Shown here: in pieces, positions 15,677 through 24,703 of the stretch
Position numbering within the stretch: the first letter of the stretch is position 1
Layout of the letters: each line of letters begins with the position of its first letter
Assembly (NCBI GenBank): GCA_038232275.1
Contig: JBBSIC010000006.1
Span: 22,788 to 86,787 of the forward strand
Length of the DNA stretch: 64,000 nt
From: DATLGB01 sp038232275
Lineage (GTDB): Bacteria; Actinomycetota; Thermoleophilia; Solirubrobacterales; Solirubrobacteraceae
Reading direction: 5' to 3'
Notes under the pieces: generated by a model
The model's database searches: none
What the model was told of the DNA's origin: nothing
The model's input: only the letters and a program-made list of their open reading frames with translations
Made by a program: the position numbers and the translations under genes

Positions 15677-17044
15677 GTGCTGACGCGGATCGAGATCGAT
15701 GGGTTCAAGACCTTCCGCGAGTTCACGCTGGATCTTCAGCCCTTCAACGTGATCGCCGGCGCGAACGCCAGTGGCAAGTCGAACCTGTTCGACGCCATCC
15801 AACTTCTCGCGCGCTTGTCGGAAGCGGACCTTCGAACTGCTGCCAGCAGCCTACGAGGAGAGCCATACGAGCTGTTTCACCGGGGGTCCGACGGCTCCGC
15901 ATCGCACAAGATCAGTCTGGCCGTCGAGGTGCTGGTTGAGCCGACCGTGAAGGATCCTTGGGGACAAGTACACGACCTGATCCAAACCAGGATCCGTTAC
16001 GAGGTCGACCTAGAGCGTCGCGTCGAGCGCGGCTTGGAGCGGTTGTACGTGGTAAGGGAAGCGGCAAAGCCCATACGGGCGTCGAAGGATACCTGGGCAG
16101 CGCCGTTCAAGCGCAACCACGATCCGTTGATCGTCCCCCGCCTCCGCTACAACCGGCAGAACGATCTGTTGGAGACCAAGGTGGAAGGGGGCGATCCGCT
16201 CTTCCGTATCGGCCAGGACGGAAATGCGGGTCGCAAGCGACCAGCTGTTGCAGCCGAAGCGACCGTTCTCTCGTCGATCACTTCTGCGGAGTTTCGCCAC
16301 CTGTACGCACTGCGGCAGGAGCTCCGATCCTGGAGATTCCTGCAGCTCGACCCGGCCGGGCTGCGGGACTCAGTGGATCAGCACGCTCCAGAGCGGCTCG
16401 AGCCCAGCGGCTGGAATCTCGCAGCCGTGCTCGCGCGAATCCGCGCAGAGACCGCCGACGACGACGATAAGAACGGCCTCCTGACCGACCTGTCGGCCGA
16501 CCTCGCACATCTGGTGCCCGGCATCACCGGCATCCACATTCGAGAGGACGACGCGGAACGTCAATGGCAGATCCTGATCAGAACCCGGACGACTGGGGAC
16601 TACAGCAGCCGCGTCGCCTCCGACGGCACGCTCAGGCTGCTGGCATTGCTCACCGCGCTAAACGATCCGCGGTTCGGCGGAGTCATCTGCTTCGAAGAGC
16701 CGGAGAACGGCGTGCATCCGGGCCGGATCAAGCCACTGATCGAACTTCTCCGTGGTCTCGTTTCTTGGGAAGGCACCGCGGAGGAGGAGGATGGGGGCGA
16801 GCCGCTTCTGCAGCTCATCCTCACGACTCACTCCCCAGTTGTGGTGGCGTGTCTGGACGCCGGTGAGGGCGTGTTCTTCGAGTCCGCCACTGCGCTCGAC
16901 GGAAAAGGCCAGCCAGGTGACGTCGTGACGCGAGCGCGGCTGGTTCGGCAGGAGGTTCAGGAGACTCTCGATCCGGCTGAGGTCGGACATCTGGTGACGC
17001 ACGGCGAGGTCGCCCGCTATCTCGCAACGGCAGGCGGCGAGTGA
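15677..17044 (+). CDS. AAA/ABC-type ATPase of the OLD/RecF-like class (candidate defence gene)
   Basis: 455 residues. N-terminal IEIDGFKTFREFTLDLQPFNVIAGANASGKSN holds the Walker A motif (residues 28-35). An ABC-type signature (SDGTLRLLALL) and Walker B (ICFEEPENGVHP, around residue 335) and the switch TTHSP (around 383) follow, as in SMC/RecF/OLD ATPases. There is no nuclease domain; that role may be taken by the overlapping downstream gene. ATPase plus TOPRIM-like partner is the layout of phage-defence systems such as OLD, Gabija, PARIS and RloAB. GC is clearly lower than in the flanking genes, and the gene sits next to a tRNA, both consistent with acquisition. Confidence 0.85.
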   Translation: MLTRIEIDGFKTFREFTLDLQPFNVIAGANASGKSNLFDAIQLLARLSEADLRTAASSLRGEPYELFHRGSDGSASHKISLAVEVLVEPTVKDPWGQVHDLIQTRIRYEVDLERRVERGLERLYVVREAAKPIRASKDTWAAPFKRNHDPLIVPRLRYNRQNDLLETKVEGGDPLFRIGQDGNAGRKRPAVAAEATVLSSITSAEFRHLYALRQELRSWRFLQLDPAGLRDSVDQHAPERLEPSGWNLAAVLARIRAETADDDDKNGLLTDLSADLAHLVPGITGIHIREDDAERQWQILIRTRTTGDYSSRVASDGTLRLLALLTALNDPRFGGVICFEEPENGVHPGRIKPLIELLRGLVSWEGTAEEEDGGEPLLQLILTTHSPVVVACLDAGEGVFFESATALDGKGQPGDVVTRARLVRQEVQETLDPAEVGHLVTHGEVARYLATAGGE

Positions 17045-17703
17045 CCCGTCGATGGCTCGGATTAGCGCTCTTTGCCGAAGGCCCCACTGACCACCGGTTC
17101 CTCGACGAACTTCTTCGGCGCGCGGTCGAGCACGTGCTGGTGGACGCCGGTCACGCCGTTGACCTGAGTCCCGTCCAGCGACTGCCGATCGAGCGCGATG
17201 AGAGCCGGGCAGCCCGGATCGCGGCGGGCGCACAACGGTTGCAGGGCGCGTTTCACCTCTTGTTCGTCCACGCCGACGGAGCTGGAGATCCAGAGCGTGC
17301 TCACGTAGAACGCGTTGCTCCTGGGCTCGACGCCATGAACGCAAAGCTTGGCGGTTCGGGCCGCTGCGGCGTCGGCGTCGTGCCCGTTCGGGAAACCGAA
17401 GCCTGGGCCATGGCGGACACCGAGTCTCTGCGCGAGGTCCTCGGGACGACCCTTTCGGGCGAGCAGCTTGGTCTACCCCGCACAGGTCCCGAGATCGAGG
17501 CGCTTCTCGATCCGAAGGCAACTTTCGCATCGGTCGTCCGGGCGGCGCGCCCCGGCCGGCACAGTCGGCGTCGCCCGGCGCCGGTGTCCTTCCTCGACCT
17601 TCTTGGGCAACAGACGCGGATCTCCGAACTGAAGCGCCTCGGCGCGTTCTGCACCTTCCAAGGCGAACTGCGCGCGGCGCTGCACGGCCTCGGATTCGTT
17701 TAG
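17041..17703 (+). CDS. DUF4276-like (TOPRIM-fold) partner of the ATPase
   Basis: 220 residues; the GTG start overlaps the ATPase stop (GTGA). The N-terminus FAEGPTDHRFLDELL has the acidic EGxxD pattern (Glu13, Asp17), followed by LLFVHADGAGD (Asp79, Asp83) and VRETEAWAMAD (Glu118, Glu120), spacing expected of DUF4276/TOPRIM-like metal-dependent nucleases. The last 60 residues are basic. In known ATPase/TOPRIM pairs this subunit is the nuclease effector triggered by phage infection; that activity here is inference from the fold signature and pairing. Confidence 0.75.
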   Translation: MTRRWLGLALFAEGPTDHRFLDELLRRAVEHVLVDAGHAVDLSPVQRLPIERDESRAARIAAGAQRLQGAFHLLFVHADGAGDPERAHVERVAPGLDAMNAKLGGSGRCGVGVVPVRETEAWAMADTESLREVLGTTLSGEQLGLPRTGPEIEALLDPKATFASVVRAARPGRHSRRRPAPVSFLDLLGQQTRISELKRLGAFCTFQGELRAALHGLGFV

Positions 17704-17929
17704 AGTTTGCTACCAGTACGCGGAACCCGCATGCGACCTTGGTACCAGCGCCATCCCCCGGAGCGACCAAACCGGCGGAGCGGCGCTGACCGGTACGGAA
17801 GCTATGGGGCGGACGGCTTCGCTCGCCTCGACGAGCCGCTCCATGACGGCGAGCGCGACGAGCAGCTCGTCGGTTCCCACCGCCCGGCCCACTCGGTCGG
17901 CCCAAGGGTGCTACACGAGCGAGATGCGT

Positions 17930-18312
17930 CGGACCGTATGCCTCGAGCGTCGCCTGGGGCAGCAGGCCAAGAAGCCCGAGCGTCGCGGCGGCGAACTGCA
18001 CGGGGCTGTCGGGTCCGGCGGTGACCAGCAGCCCGTCGTCGTCGACAACCGCCCGCGTCCTCGTATAGGGCGCCACCCGCGTAGCCGCTGGCCGCGAGGT
18101 ACTCCGAGGCGGCGCTGGTGTGCCGCCGGTCGTCGAGCAGCCCCGCCCGGGCCAAGCCGTACGTGGCACCGCAGATCGCCGCGACCGGCGTCCCCACGGC
18201 CAGGAAGCGGCCCGCGAGCTCGGCGAGCATCGCCCCGCGGTCGGCGTCCCACAGCTCGGCGCTCGCCAGCGTGCTGTCAAGCGCAAGCGAGCCCAGGGCC
18301 GACTCGCGCGGG
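17930..18312 (-). pseudogene. DJ-1/PfpI-type glutamine amidotransferase relic
   Basis: Remnant of a type 1 glutamine amidotransferase-like protein. One frame gives LAELAGRFLAVGTPVAAICG followed by ATYGLARAGLLDDRRHTSAA, including the nucleophile-elbow Cys; the continuation, AVVDDDGLLVTAGPDSPVQFAAATLGLLGLLPQ, is in another frame, so there is a shift near 18065. The N-terminal third of the family (first strand and helix) is missing upstream of about 18312, where sequence runs into the LysE gene promoter. Both 5' truncation and frameshift indicate a dead gene. Confidence 0.75.
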
Positions 18313-18339
18313 AGAGGTGTGCGCCTGTAGCCTCAGATC

Positions 18340-18948
18340 ATGCGGTCGGTCGCTGAGTTCGTGCTCATCGCGGTGGTGGTGACGCTGACGCCGGGGCCTG
18401 GGACGGCGACGATCGTGCGGGTCGCCGCTCGCGATGGGCGGCGCGCGGCGATGTCGGCGATCCTGGGCAACAGCGCCGGCGTGCTCGTCTGGGGGGTGCT
18501 GTCGGCCGTGGGCGTCTCCTCGCTCATCCTGGCCTCCCAGGTCGCCTACGACGCGTTGCGCATCGGTGGCGCCGCGGTGCTCGTCGTGCTCGGGCTCCGC
18601 TCGCTTCTCGGGCGTCGTGACGGCGAAGGCGAGCACGCCGAGGCGAGCACGCGCGGCCGGGCCGGCTGGCGGGCGGGATTGGCGACCAGCTTGTCCAATC
18701 CAAAGCTGGCGGTGTTCTTCGTGGCGCTGTTTCCGCAGTTCCTGACCCGCGGCAGCCCGGTCCTGCCCTACGCGCTCGCCATGGCCGCAGTGATCGTTTC
18801 ACTGGACGTCGTGTGGTACTCCACGCTGGCCTTCGCCGTCGATCGCGCCCGCAGCCTGCTCAGATCTCGGGTGCAGCGCGGCCTGGAGCGCATGACGGGG
18901 GCCGTCATGGTCGGCCTCGGCCTGAGGCTGGCAGCCGAAGCCCGATAG
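18340..18948 (+). CDS. LysE family amino acid exporter
   Basis: 202 residues with six hydrophobic segments. The N-terminal VVTLTPGPGTATIVRVAARDGRRAA is the LysE/RhtB signature (TPGP followed by a basic G-R loop), and the middle has LATSLSNPKLAVFFVALFPQF, the conserved NPKxxxFF segment. It should export an amino acid or related metabolite out of the cytoplasm; the substrate cannot be read from sequence. Starts with ATG; its own promoter is in the 28 bases next to the DJ-1 relic. Confidence 0.92.
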   Translation: MRSVAEFVLIAVVVTLTPGPGTATIVRVAARDGRRAAMSAILGNSAGVLVWGVLSAVGVSSLILASQVAYDALRIGGAAVLVVLGLRSLLGRRDGEGEHAEASTRGRAGWRAGLATSLSNPKLAVFFVALFPQFLTRGSPVLPYALAMAAVIVSLDVVWYSTLAFAVDRARSLLRSRVQRGLERMTGAVMVGLGLRLAAEAR

Positions 18949-18967
18949 CGGATCCGCTCGCAACGGC

Positions 18968-19498
18968 ATGACCTCACACGATCCCCAGGCCGAGCTGCAG
19001 TCCGACTTCAGCAGCGACGGCGCGACCGCCGAGCCCTGGAGCGCCGCCGTCGCGCAGCTCCACGACGCCGAGGTCTTCTGGATCTCCACCGTCCGGCCCG
19101 ATGGCCGCCCGCACGTGACGCCGCTGATCGCGGTGTGGGACGACGACGGCCTCTGGTTCACGACGGGCGAGACCGAGCGCAAGGCGCGCAACCTCGCCCA
19201 GAACCCGTCCTGCATCCTCACCACGGGCTGCAACCGGATGGGCGAGGGCCTCGATGTCGTCCTCGAGGGGCAGGCGGTCCGCGTGCAGGACGAGGCCGCG
19301 TTGCAGGCGCTCGCAGACGCCTACATCGCCAAGTACGGCGAGGGGTGGCGCTTCGTCGTCCGCGACGGCGCGTTCACGCACGAGGGACTACCCGAGGGCA
19401 GCGTCTCGCTCGCGTTCCGCCTTGACTTGCACAAGGGCCTCGGCTTCCGCCGCGGCGACGTCTACAGCCAGACGCGCTGGCGGGTCGGCGGTCCGTGA
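18968..19498 (+). CDS. Pyridoxamine 5'-phosphate oxidase family protein
   Basis: 176 residues with the split-barrel flavin/F420-binding fold: FWISTVRPDGRPHVTPLIAVWDDDGLWFTTGETERKARNL is the classical beginning of this family. It probably binds FMN or F420 and reduces a small molecule, but several subfamilies (including heme-utilisation and F420-dependent reductases) look alike at this level. Lies 19 bases after the LysE gene on the same strand. Confidence 0.88.
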   Translation: MTSHDPQAELQSDFSSDGATAEPWSAAVAQLHDAEVFWISTVRPDGRPHVTPLIAVWDDDGLWFTTGETERKARNLAQNPSCILTTGCNRMGEGLDVVLEGQAVRVQDEAALQALADAYIAKYGEGWRFVVRDGAFTHEGLPEGSVSLAFRLDLHKGLGFRRGDVYSQTRWRVGGP

Positions 19499-19606
19499 CC
19501 TCGAGAGACCGGCGGAGGATGGGCCGGCCGAGCTCGACGATCCCCGCCTGGCGCTGCGGTGACTGCGCTCCCTGGCCTCCGCGTCCCAGGAGATCCAGGT
19601 GCCCCC

Positions 19607-19975
19607 TCACTCGATCCAGCGGTCGTCGACCGGCTCGCCATCGCCGCGGTGATGCGGCCCGAAGGCCAGAAACTCGAGGCCGTCTCCGCCCGCCTCGAAG
19701 GGGCGAGCGACCTCGGGCGCGGCGCGGATCGCGTCCAGCGGCCGGACGGCGGCGATCTCCTCACCGAGCTTGACCTTCCCGCTGCCGCTCAGGATCACGT
19801 AGACCTCCTCGGCGCGCGTATGGCGGTGCGAGAACGGACTGCGCTTACCCGGCCGGAGACGGAAGTGGGTCACGCCCGTGTCATCGGCGGCGAGCGCCGA
19901 TCGGGCCACGCGCGCCTCCCATCGGTCCTCGAAGCCGCTTCCAGGCGCCGCGTCCTCGACGTCGATCAGATTTAT
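19607..19975 (-). CDS. Cupin domain protein
   Basis: Single-domain cupin. Motif 1 is HFRLRPGKRSPFSHRHTRAEEVYVILSGSG with HxH and Glu as metal ligands; motif 2 (PxxIRAAPEVARPFEAG) lacks the usual second His. The first ATG/GTG/TTG in frame is GTG at 19909 (100 residues), but the reading frame upstream gives NLIDVEDAAPGSGFEDRWEA, the usual N-terminus of this family, beginning at an ATA codon (19975). I place the gene start there on homology; the true initiation codon is uncertain. Function unknown. Confidence 0.75.
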   Translation of the reverse strand: MNLIDVEDAAPGSGFEDRWEARVARSALAADDTGVTHFRLRPGKRSPFSHRHTRAEEVYVILSGSGKVKLGEEIAAVRPLDAIRAAPEVARPFEAGGDGLEFLAFGPHHRGDGEPVDDRWIE

Positions 19976-19991
19976 GTGCGTTAACGGGCAG

Positions 19992-21125
19992 TCAGCGAGT
20001 ACCCCCGGTACAGGTGGCGGCGGTACGGCGGCGGAGCTCGAAGTCTGAGCGCTCGCTGCCGACCAGCTCCTGGACGTTCTCGGCTCCGCACGCGCTCACT
20101 CGCTCCGCCAGCCCGCGGTTGATGCGCCGCGGCCAGAGCGGCCCGCCGTAGACGAATCCGGTGTACGCCTGGACGAGGGTCGCGCCGGCGCGGATGCGCT
20201 CCCAGGCGTCGTCGGTCGTCTCGATGCCGCCGACCGCGATCAGCACGAGGCGATCCCCGACGCGAACACGAAGGCGGCGGAGCAGCTCGAGCGACCGACT
20301 CTGCAACGGGCACCCGGAAACGCCTCCTGGCTGTTGAAGCATCGCCGGGTCTGACTTGAGCCGATCGCGTCCGATCGACGTGTTGACCGCGACGAGTCCA
20401 TCGATCTCCCGCTCGATCGCGAGGTCGGCGATCGCGTCGACCTCCTCGTCGAGAAGGTCGGGGCTGATCTTGATGAGCATCGGCCGCGATTGGCCCATCT
20501 CCGCGAGCTCCTGGCGGACGCCGTCGATCAGCTCCTCGAGCAGTCGCACCGATTGCATGCCGCGCAGGCCCGGAGTGTTCGGCGAGCTGACGTTCAGGAC
20601 CAGAAAATCGCTGAGCGACCCCAGTTGCCGAACGACCGCGCGGTAGTCGGTTGCCGCCTGGTCGAGCGGGGTGTCCTTGCTCTTTCCGACGTTGGCGCCC
20701 ACCAGGGTGCGGCCCGATCGGCGGCTCAGCCTCGCCGCAGCAGCCGAAGCCCCGGCGTTGGGAAAGCCCATGTGGTTGAGGAGACCGCGGTCGTCGACCA
20801 ACCGGTGCACGCGCGGCCGGGGGTTCCCGGCTTGGGCGTGCGGTGTCACGCTGCCGATCTCGACGAAGCCAAAGCCGAGCGAGCCGAGGCTCTCGAACCA
20901 CGTGGCGTCCTTGTCCATCCCAGCGGCCACGCCGAGCGGACTCGGGAAGGTGAGCCCCAGCGCGCGAACCTCCAGGCGGTCGTCGCGCCGAGCCAGCAGC
21001 GCGCGAAGCAGCCTCGCGACGCCGGGCACGGAGGCGACCGTCCGCAACGTGCCGGCAGCCAGGGCGTGCGCGTCTTCGGCATCGATGCGCCGGAGGACCA
21101 GCTTGAAGAGCAGGCGATAGATCAC
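19992..21125 (-). CDS. pyrD: Dihydroorotate dehydrogenase (quinone), class 2
   Basis: Oxidises dihydroorotate to orotate in pyrimidine synthesis, passing electrons to quinone. The class 2 N-terminal amphipathic membrane helix is present (VIYRLLFKLVLRRIDAEDAH), so I start at GTG 21125; a TTG at 21137 is possible. Conserved segments: GVAAGMDKDA, GFGFVEIGSVTP, NHMGFPNAGA, the catalytic Ser region LVLNVSSPNTPGLRG, KISPDL, and the phosphate loop AVGGIET with YTGFVYGGP. The C-terminal 30 residues are Arg/Thr-rich and unusual. Confidence 0.95.
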   Translation of the reverse strand: MIYRLLFKLVLRRIDAEDAHALAAGTLRTVASVPGVARLLRALLARRDDRLEVRALGLTFPSPLGVAAGMDKDATWFESLGSLGFGFVEIGSVTPHAQAGNPRPRVHRLVDDRGLLNHMGFPNAGASAAAARLSRRSGRTLVGANVGKSKDTPLDQAATDYRAVVRQLGSLSDFLVLNVSSPNTPGLRGMQSVRLLEELIDGVRQELAEMGQSRPMLIKISPDLLDEEVDAIADLAIEREIDGLVAVNTSIGRDRLKSDPAMLQQPGGVSGCPLQSRSLELLRRLRVRVGDRLVLIAVGGIETTDDAWERIRAGATLVQAYTGFVYGGPLWPRRINRGLAERVSACGAENVQELVGSERSDFELRRRTAATCTGGTR

Positions 21126-21144
21126 GGCCAAGGCCAACCGAGAG

Positions 21145-21164
21145 GGTGCGCGGCTCCGCGCACC
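21145..21164 (-). terminator. Hairpin between FNT gene and pyrD
   Basis: GGTGCGCGG and CCGCGCACC form a perfect 9-base stem with a 2-base gap. It lies 94 bases after the end of the FNT gene and 20 bases before the pyrD start, on a minus-strand transcript. It may terminate the upstream message or form a leader hairpin for pyrD; no T-run follows. Confidence 0.4.
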
Positions 21165-21257
21165 TGCGGGAGTCAGGGTAGGCGGCCTCTGGATGCGTCG
21201 GAGCGAACTGCCGTCCCGGACGGATTCGCACAGGATGCGCGGGGCTGGATGGTAGGG

Positions 21258-22085
21258 CTACTCCGCCGGGTGGTTGGTGTCGCCGGAGCCGATCGCCTGG
21301 CTCGTGCGTGTGAGGGTGACGAACAGGACGCCGCCGATCATGTTGCCGGCGACGGCGATGACGAAGTTCAGCGCCACGTCGTCGAGGCCGACGTCACCGC
21401 CGAAGCGCATGGCGAAGATCAGCTCGAGCGTGACGACGATGACGTGGTTGAACGCCCCCAGGGCCAGGAGCACGCCGGCGATCCACGCCACGGCGATCCG
21501 TCCGCCCGGCGTGCCGACGCCCTCGACCATCCAGGTCATCACCGTGATCAGCGCACCCCCGGCCACGGCGCTGAGAAACGCGCTCCAGTGGCCGTGCTGG
21601 CCAACCTTCTCGGCGACATCCACGAGCGCCGTCCCGGAGCCCTCCGGGAGGACCCCGGTCGAGCTGGCGATGAGGATCAGGGCCGTCCCGCCGGCGATGT
21701 TCATGATCGGCGAGATCGTCCACAGCTTCGCGAGCTTGAGCTTGGACAGCTTGCCCCTGCGCAGGGCGGTCACCGGAAGCAGGAAGTTCTCCGTGAACAG
21801 CTCCGAGCGGCCCACCACGATGAAGATGAAGCCGATCCCGAATCCGAGCGAGCCGAAGAGATGCGCGGCCTCGGGACCGAAGTGGGGCGTCATCGCCGCG
21901 GTCGCGGCCGCCAGCGCGATCACCCCGAAGACGATGTCGAAGCCCGCGACCAGCGAGGTCGTCGTGAGCTCGAGCGATGAGCGCTTCAGGCGCCGCTCGC
22001 CCTCATCGCGCGACGCGGCGAACATCTCGTGAGGCTCCGGCGCCTCCTTCGGCTTCTCCTTCTCCGGCGCGCGCTCATCGGCCAT
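21258..22085 (-). CDS. Formate/nitrite transporter (FNT) family channel
   Basis: 275 residues with a charged cytoplasmic N-terminus (MADERAPEKEKPKEAPEPHE) and six membrane segments. SELFTENFLLP is the conserved FNT stretch after the first helix pair, and later ALGAFNHVIV and AVAGNMIGGVLFV correspond to the helix 5-6 elements. The long charged N-terminus is like YfdC-type members rather than FocA or NirC. It conducts small monovalent anions such as formate, nitrite or hydrosulfide; it lies next to a transsulfuration operon on the other strand, which makes hydrosulfide worth considering, but that is speculation. Confidence 0.88.
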   Translation of the reverse strand: MADERAPEKEKPKEAPEPHEMFAASRDEGERRLKRSSLELTTTSLVAGFDIVFGVIALAAATAAMTPHFGPEAAHLFGSLGFGIGFIFIVVGRSELFTENFLLPVTALRRGKLSKLKLAKLWTISPIMNIAGGTALILIASSTGVLPEGSGTALVDVAEKVGQHGHWSAFLSAVAGGALITVMTWMVEGVGTPGGRIAVAWIAGVLLALGAFNHVIVVTLELIFAMRFGGDVGLDDVALNFVIAVAGNMIGGVLFVTLTRTSQAIGSGDTNHPAE

Positions 22086-22165
22086 GGCCGCTAGTTCTGC
22101 CCGTTCGCCGCGCCGCGGAACCGCCGCTTGCGGTCTTGCGTCCGGCCCTGCGTACACTCGGCCAC

Positions 22166-23548
22166 ATGGCCGCGATCGATGCCTCGACCGAGATCCGCGC
22201 CTCGATCCTCGACACGATCGGCGACACGCCGATGGTGCGCCTGAGCCGCCTGGAGCCGGACCTGCGCCCGCAGCTGGTCGCGAAGGTGGAGACGTTCAAC
22301 CCCGGCGGCTCGATCAAGGACCGGGTCGCCCTGCGCATGATCGAGGCGGCCGAGCGCGACGGGCAGCTCAAGCCCGGCGGGACGATCGTCGAACCGACCT
22401 CGGGCAACACGGGCACCGGACTGGCGATCGCCGCGCGGCTGAAGGGCTACCGCGTGATCGCCGTGATGCCCGACAAGATGTCGCGGGAGAAGATCGACCT
22501 GCTGCGCGCCTACGGGGCCGAGGTCGTCGTCTGCCCCACCAACGTCGACCCGGATTCTCAAGAGGCCTACTACCGGGTCGCCGACCGGCTGACCGCCGAC
22601 ATCCCCGGCGCCTTCCAACCCAACCAGTACGCCAACCCGGCCAACCCGCAGACGCACTACGACTGGACGGCGCCGGAGATCTGGCGCCAGACCGCCGGCC
22701 GGCTGACCCATCTGGTCGTCGGCGTCGGAACGGGCGGCACGATCAGCGGCACCGCGCGCTACCTCAAGGAGCGCAACGCGGACATCGAGATCGTCGGCGC
22801 CGACCCGGTCGGCTCGATCTACTCGGGCGACGAGGTCAAGCCCTACCTGGTCGAGGGCGTCGGGGAGGACTTCTGGCCGGCGACGTTCGACCCCGCGGTG
22901 GTCGACCGCTACGTGACGGTCTCCGACGCGGACGCCTTCCTGACCACCCGCCGGCTCGCGCTCGCCGAGGGGTTGCTCGTCGGCGGCTCGTGCGGGCTGG
23001 CCGTGCACGCCGCGCTCGTCGTCGCGCGCGAGCTCGGCGACCCGGACGCGCTCGTCGTGGCGATCCTGCCCGACGGCGGGCGCGCCTACCTGTCGAAGAT
23101 CTTCAACGACGCGTGGATGACCCAGCACGGGTTCCTTCCCCGGGCCGGCGAGCGGACCGTCGGCGACGTCCTGTTGGCCAAGCCCGGTGCCGGGGAGATC
23201 GCGCCGATCGTCGTCGTCGAGTCCCACCAGACGGTGCGCGAGGCCGTCGCGCTGCTGCAGGCCCACCGCGTCTCCCAGCTCGCCGTCGTCTCCGCCAGGG
23301 ACCGCGAGATCGTGGGGTCGGTCGGGGAGCGCGGCCTGCTGCGCCACGCCATCGGCGACCCCGACGTGCTCGAGTCCGAGGTCGCCGCCGTGATGGAGCC
23401 GCCGTTTCCCTCCGTCTCCACCGAAGACTCCGTGCGCGACGCGATCGAGCTGCTCGCCGGGCCGCGGCAGGCGCTGACGGCGTGCGAGGACGGCAGGCCG
23501 GTGGGCATCGTGACGCGGTCGGACCTGCTCGAGGCGCTGGCCCGGTGA
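22166..23548 (+). CDS. cbs: Cystathionine beta-synthase
   Basis: 460 residues. PLP domain: NPGGSIKDR with Lys51 as the PLP lysine, EPTSGNTGTGLA, GVGTGGTISGTARYLKE and GGSCGLAVHAAL; residues about 345-460 form a CBS-domain pair (TVREAVALLQAHRVSQLAVV and SVRDAIELLAGPRQALTAC). Condenses serine with homocysteine to cystathionine; the CBS pair, absent from cysteine synthases, and the following gamma-lyase gene support this over CysK. There is no heme-binding N-terminal extension. The gene starts 80 bases from the divergent FNT start and the stop overlaps the next start (GTGA). Confidence 0.94.
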   Translation: MAAIDASTEIRASILDTIGDTPMVRLSRLEPDLRPQLVAKVETFNPGGSIKDRVALRMIEAAERDGQLKPGGTIVEPTSGNTGTGLAIAARLKGYRVIAVMPDKMSREKIDLLRAYGAEVVVCPTNVDPDSQEAYYRVADRLTADIPGAFQPNQYANPANPQTHYDWTAPEIWRQTAGRLTHLVVGVGTGGTISGTARYLKERNADIEIVGADPVGSIYSGDEVKPYLVEGVGEDFWPATFDPAVVDRYVTVSDADAFLTTRRLALAEGLLVGGSCGLAVHAALVVARELGDPDALVVAILPDGGRAYLSKIFNDAWMTQHGFLPRAGERTVGDVLLAKPGAGEIAPIVVVESHQTVREAVALLQAHRVSQLAVVSARDREIVGSVGERGLLRHAIGDPDVLESEVAAVMEPPFPSVSTEDSVRDAIELLAGPRQALTACEDGRPVGIVTRSDLLEALAR

Positions 23549-24657
23549 GCCGCGAGCTGCCCGACGACGTGCGCTTCGCCACACGCGCGGTCCACGCCGG
23601 CCTGCAGCCGGACCCCTACACGGGCGGCGTGGTGCCCGCGATCCACCAGGCGACCACCTACGTGCAGCCGGCGCCCGGGGAATATGTCGAGGACTACGAC
23701 TACTCGCGTTCGGCGAACCCCACGCGCTCGGCGCTCGAGCGGGCGCTGGGCGAGCTCGAGGGCGGCCTGGCCAGCGCGTTCTCCTCCGGCATGGCGGCCG
23801 AGCACGCGATCATCACCGCGCGCTGTGGGGCCGGCGACCACGTGGTCCTGCCCGACGACCTCTACGGTGGGACCTACCGACTCGTGGACAAGGTGCTCGC
23901 GCGCTGGGGCCTCGAGTACACGCTGGTCGACGAGCGCGACCTCGACGCCGTCGCCGCGGCCGTCGACCCGGGACGCACGACGCTCGTATGGATCGAGACG
24001 CCGACCAACCCGACGCTCAAGATCGTCGACATCGCCGCAGTCGCCGAGCGCGCCGGGGACGCGCTCGTCGTCGTCGACAACACGTTCGCGACGCCGTTCA
24101 ACCAGCGGCCGCTCGAGCTCGGCGCCGGCGCCGTCGTGCACTCGACGACCAAGTACCTCGGCGGGCACTCCGACGTCGTCGGCGGCGCGGTCGTCGTCAC
24201 CGATCCGGCGCTGCACGAGCAGGTGCGCTTCGTCCAGAACGCGGTCGGCGCCGTGCCGGGGCCGCTCGACTGCGTCCTCGTGCACCGCGGCCTGCGCACG
24301 CTGCCCCTGCGCATGGCCGCCCACGCGGCCAGCGCCGAGGCGTGCGCGGCCTACCTGCGCGAGGCGCCCGAGGTCAGCGAGGTCTTTCACCCCGGCTTCG
24401 GCGGGATGGTCTCCTTCCGCCACCCCGACGCGGCGCGCATCGCCGCGGCCACGCGCATCTTCGCGCTCGCCGAGTCGCTCGGCGGGGTCGAGTCGCTGAT
24501 CGAGGTGCCGCAGGCGATGACCCACCGGGCCGTCGAGGAATCCGCCGCGGCCGTCCCGGCCGACCTCGTGCGGCTGTCGTGCGGCATCGAGGCGCCCGAG
24601 GATCTCGTCGCCGACCTGCGCCGCGCGATCGGCCAGCGCACCACCCTGACCGCCTGA
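23545..24657 (+). CDS. Cystathionine gamma-lyase/synthase (PLP enzyme)
   Basis: 370 residues of the Cys/Met-metabolism PLP family. Visible: YSRSANPTRSALE, FSSGMAAEHAI, DDLYGGTYRL, ETPTNPTLKI, DNTFATPFNQRPL and the PLP Lys203 in STTKYLGGHSD. Directly coupled to cystathionine beta-synthase, so the likely reaction is cleavage of cystathionine to cysteine, 2-oxobutyrate and ammonia (reverse transsulfuration, methionine to cysteine). Lyase and synthase members cannot be told apart reliably by these motifs, so the direction is inferred from the operon. Confidence 0.92.
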   Translation: MSRELPDDVRFATRAVHAGLQPDPYTGGVVPAIHQATTYVQPAPGEYVEDYDYSRSANPTRSALERALGELEGGLASAFSSGMAAEHAIITARCGAGDHVVLPDDLYGGTYRLVDKVLARWGLEYTLVDERDLDAVAAAVDPGRTTLVWIETPTNPTLKIVDIAAVAERAGDALVVVDNTFATPFNQRPLELGAGAVVHSTTKYLGGHSDVVGGAVVVTDPALHEQVRFVQNAVGAVPGPLDCVLVHRGLRTLPLRMAAHAASAEACAAYLREAPEVSEVFHPGFGGMVSFRHPDAARIAAATRIFALAESLGGVESLIEVPQAMTHRAVEESAAAVPADLVRLSCGIEAPEDLVADLRRAIGQRTTLTA

Positions 24658-24703
24658 CGGCGGTCGTCTGGCACTCAGAACGCTCTCCGGGCCTTCGGCT
24701 CGG

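Noticed and set aside
15261..17703. Direct repeat of the tRNA-Ala(CGC) 3' end as an attachment site for the ATPase module
   Set aside because: I looked for a second copy of the terminal tRNA sequence downstream of 17703 and did not find one.
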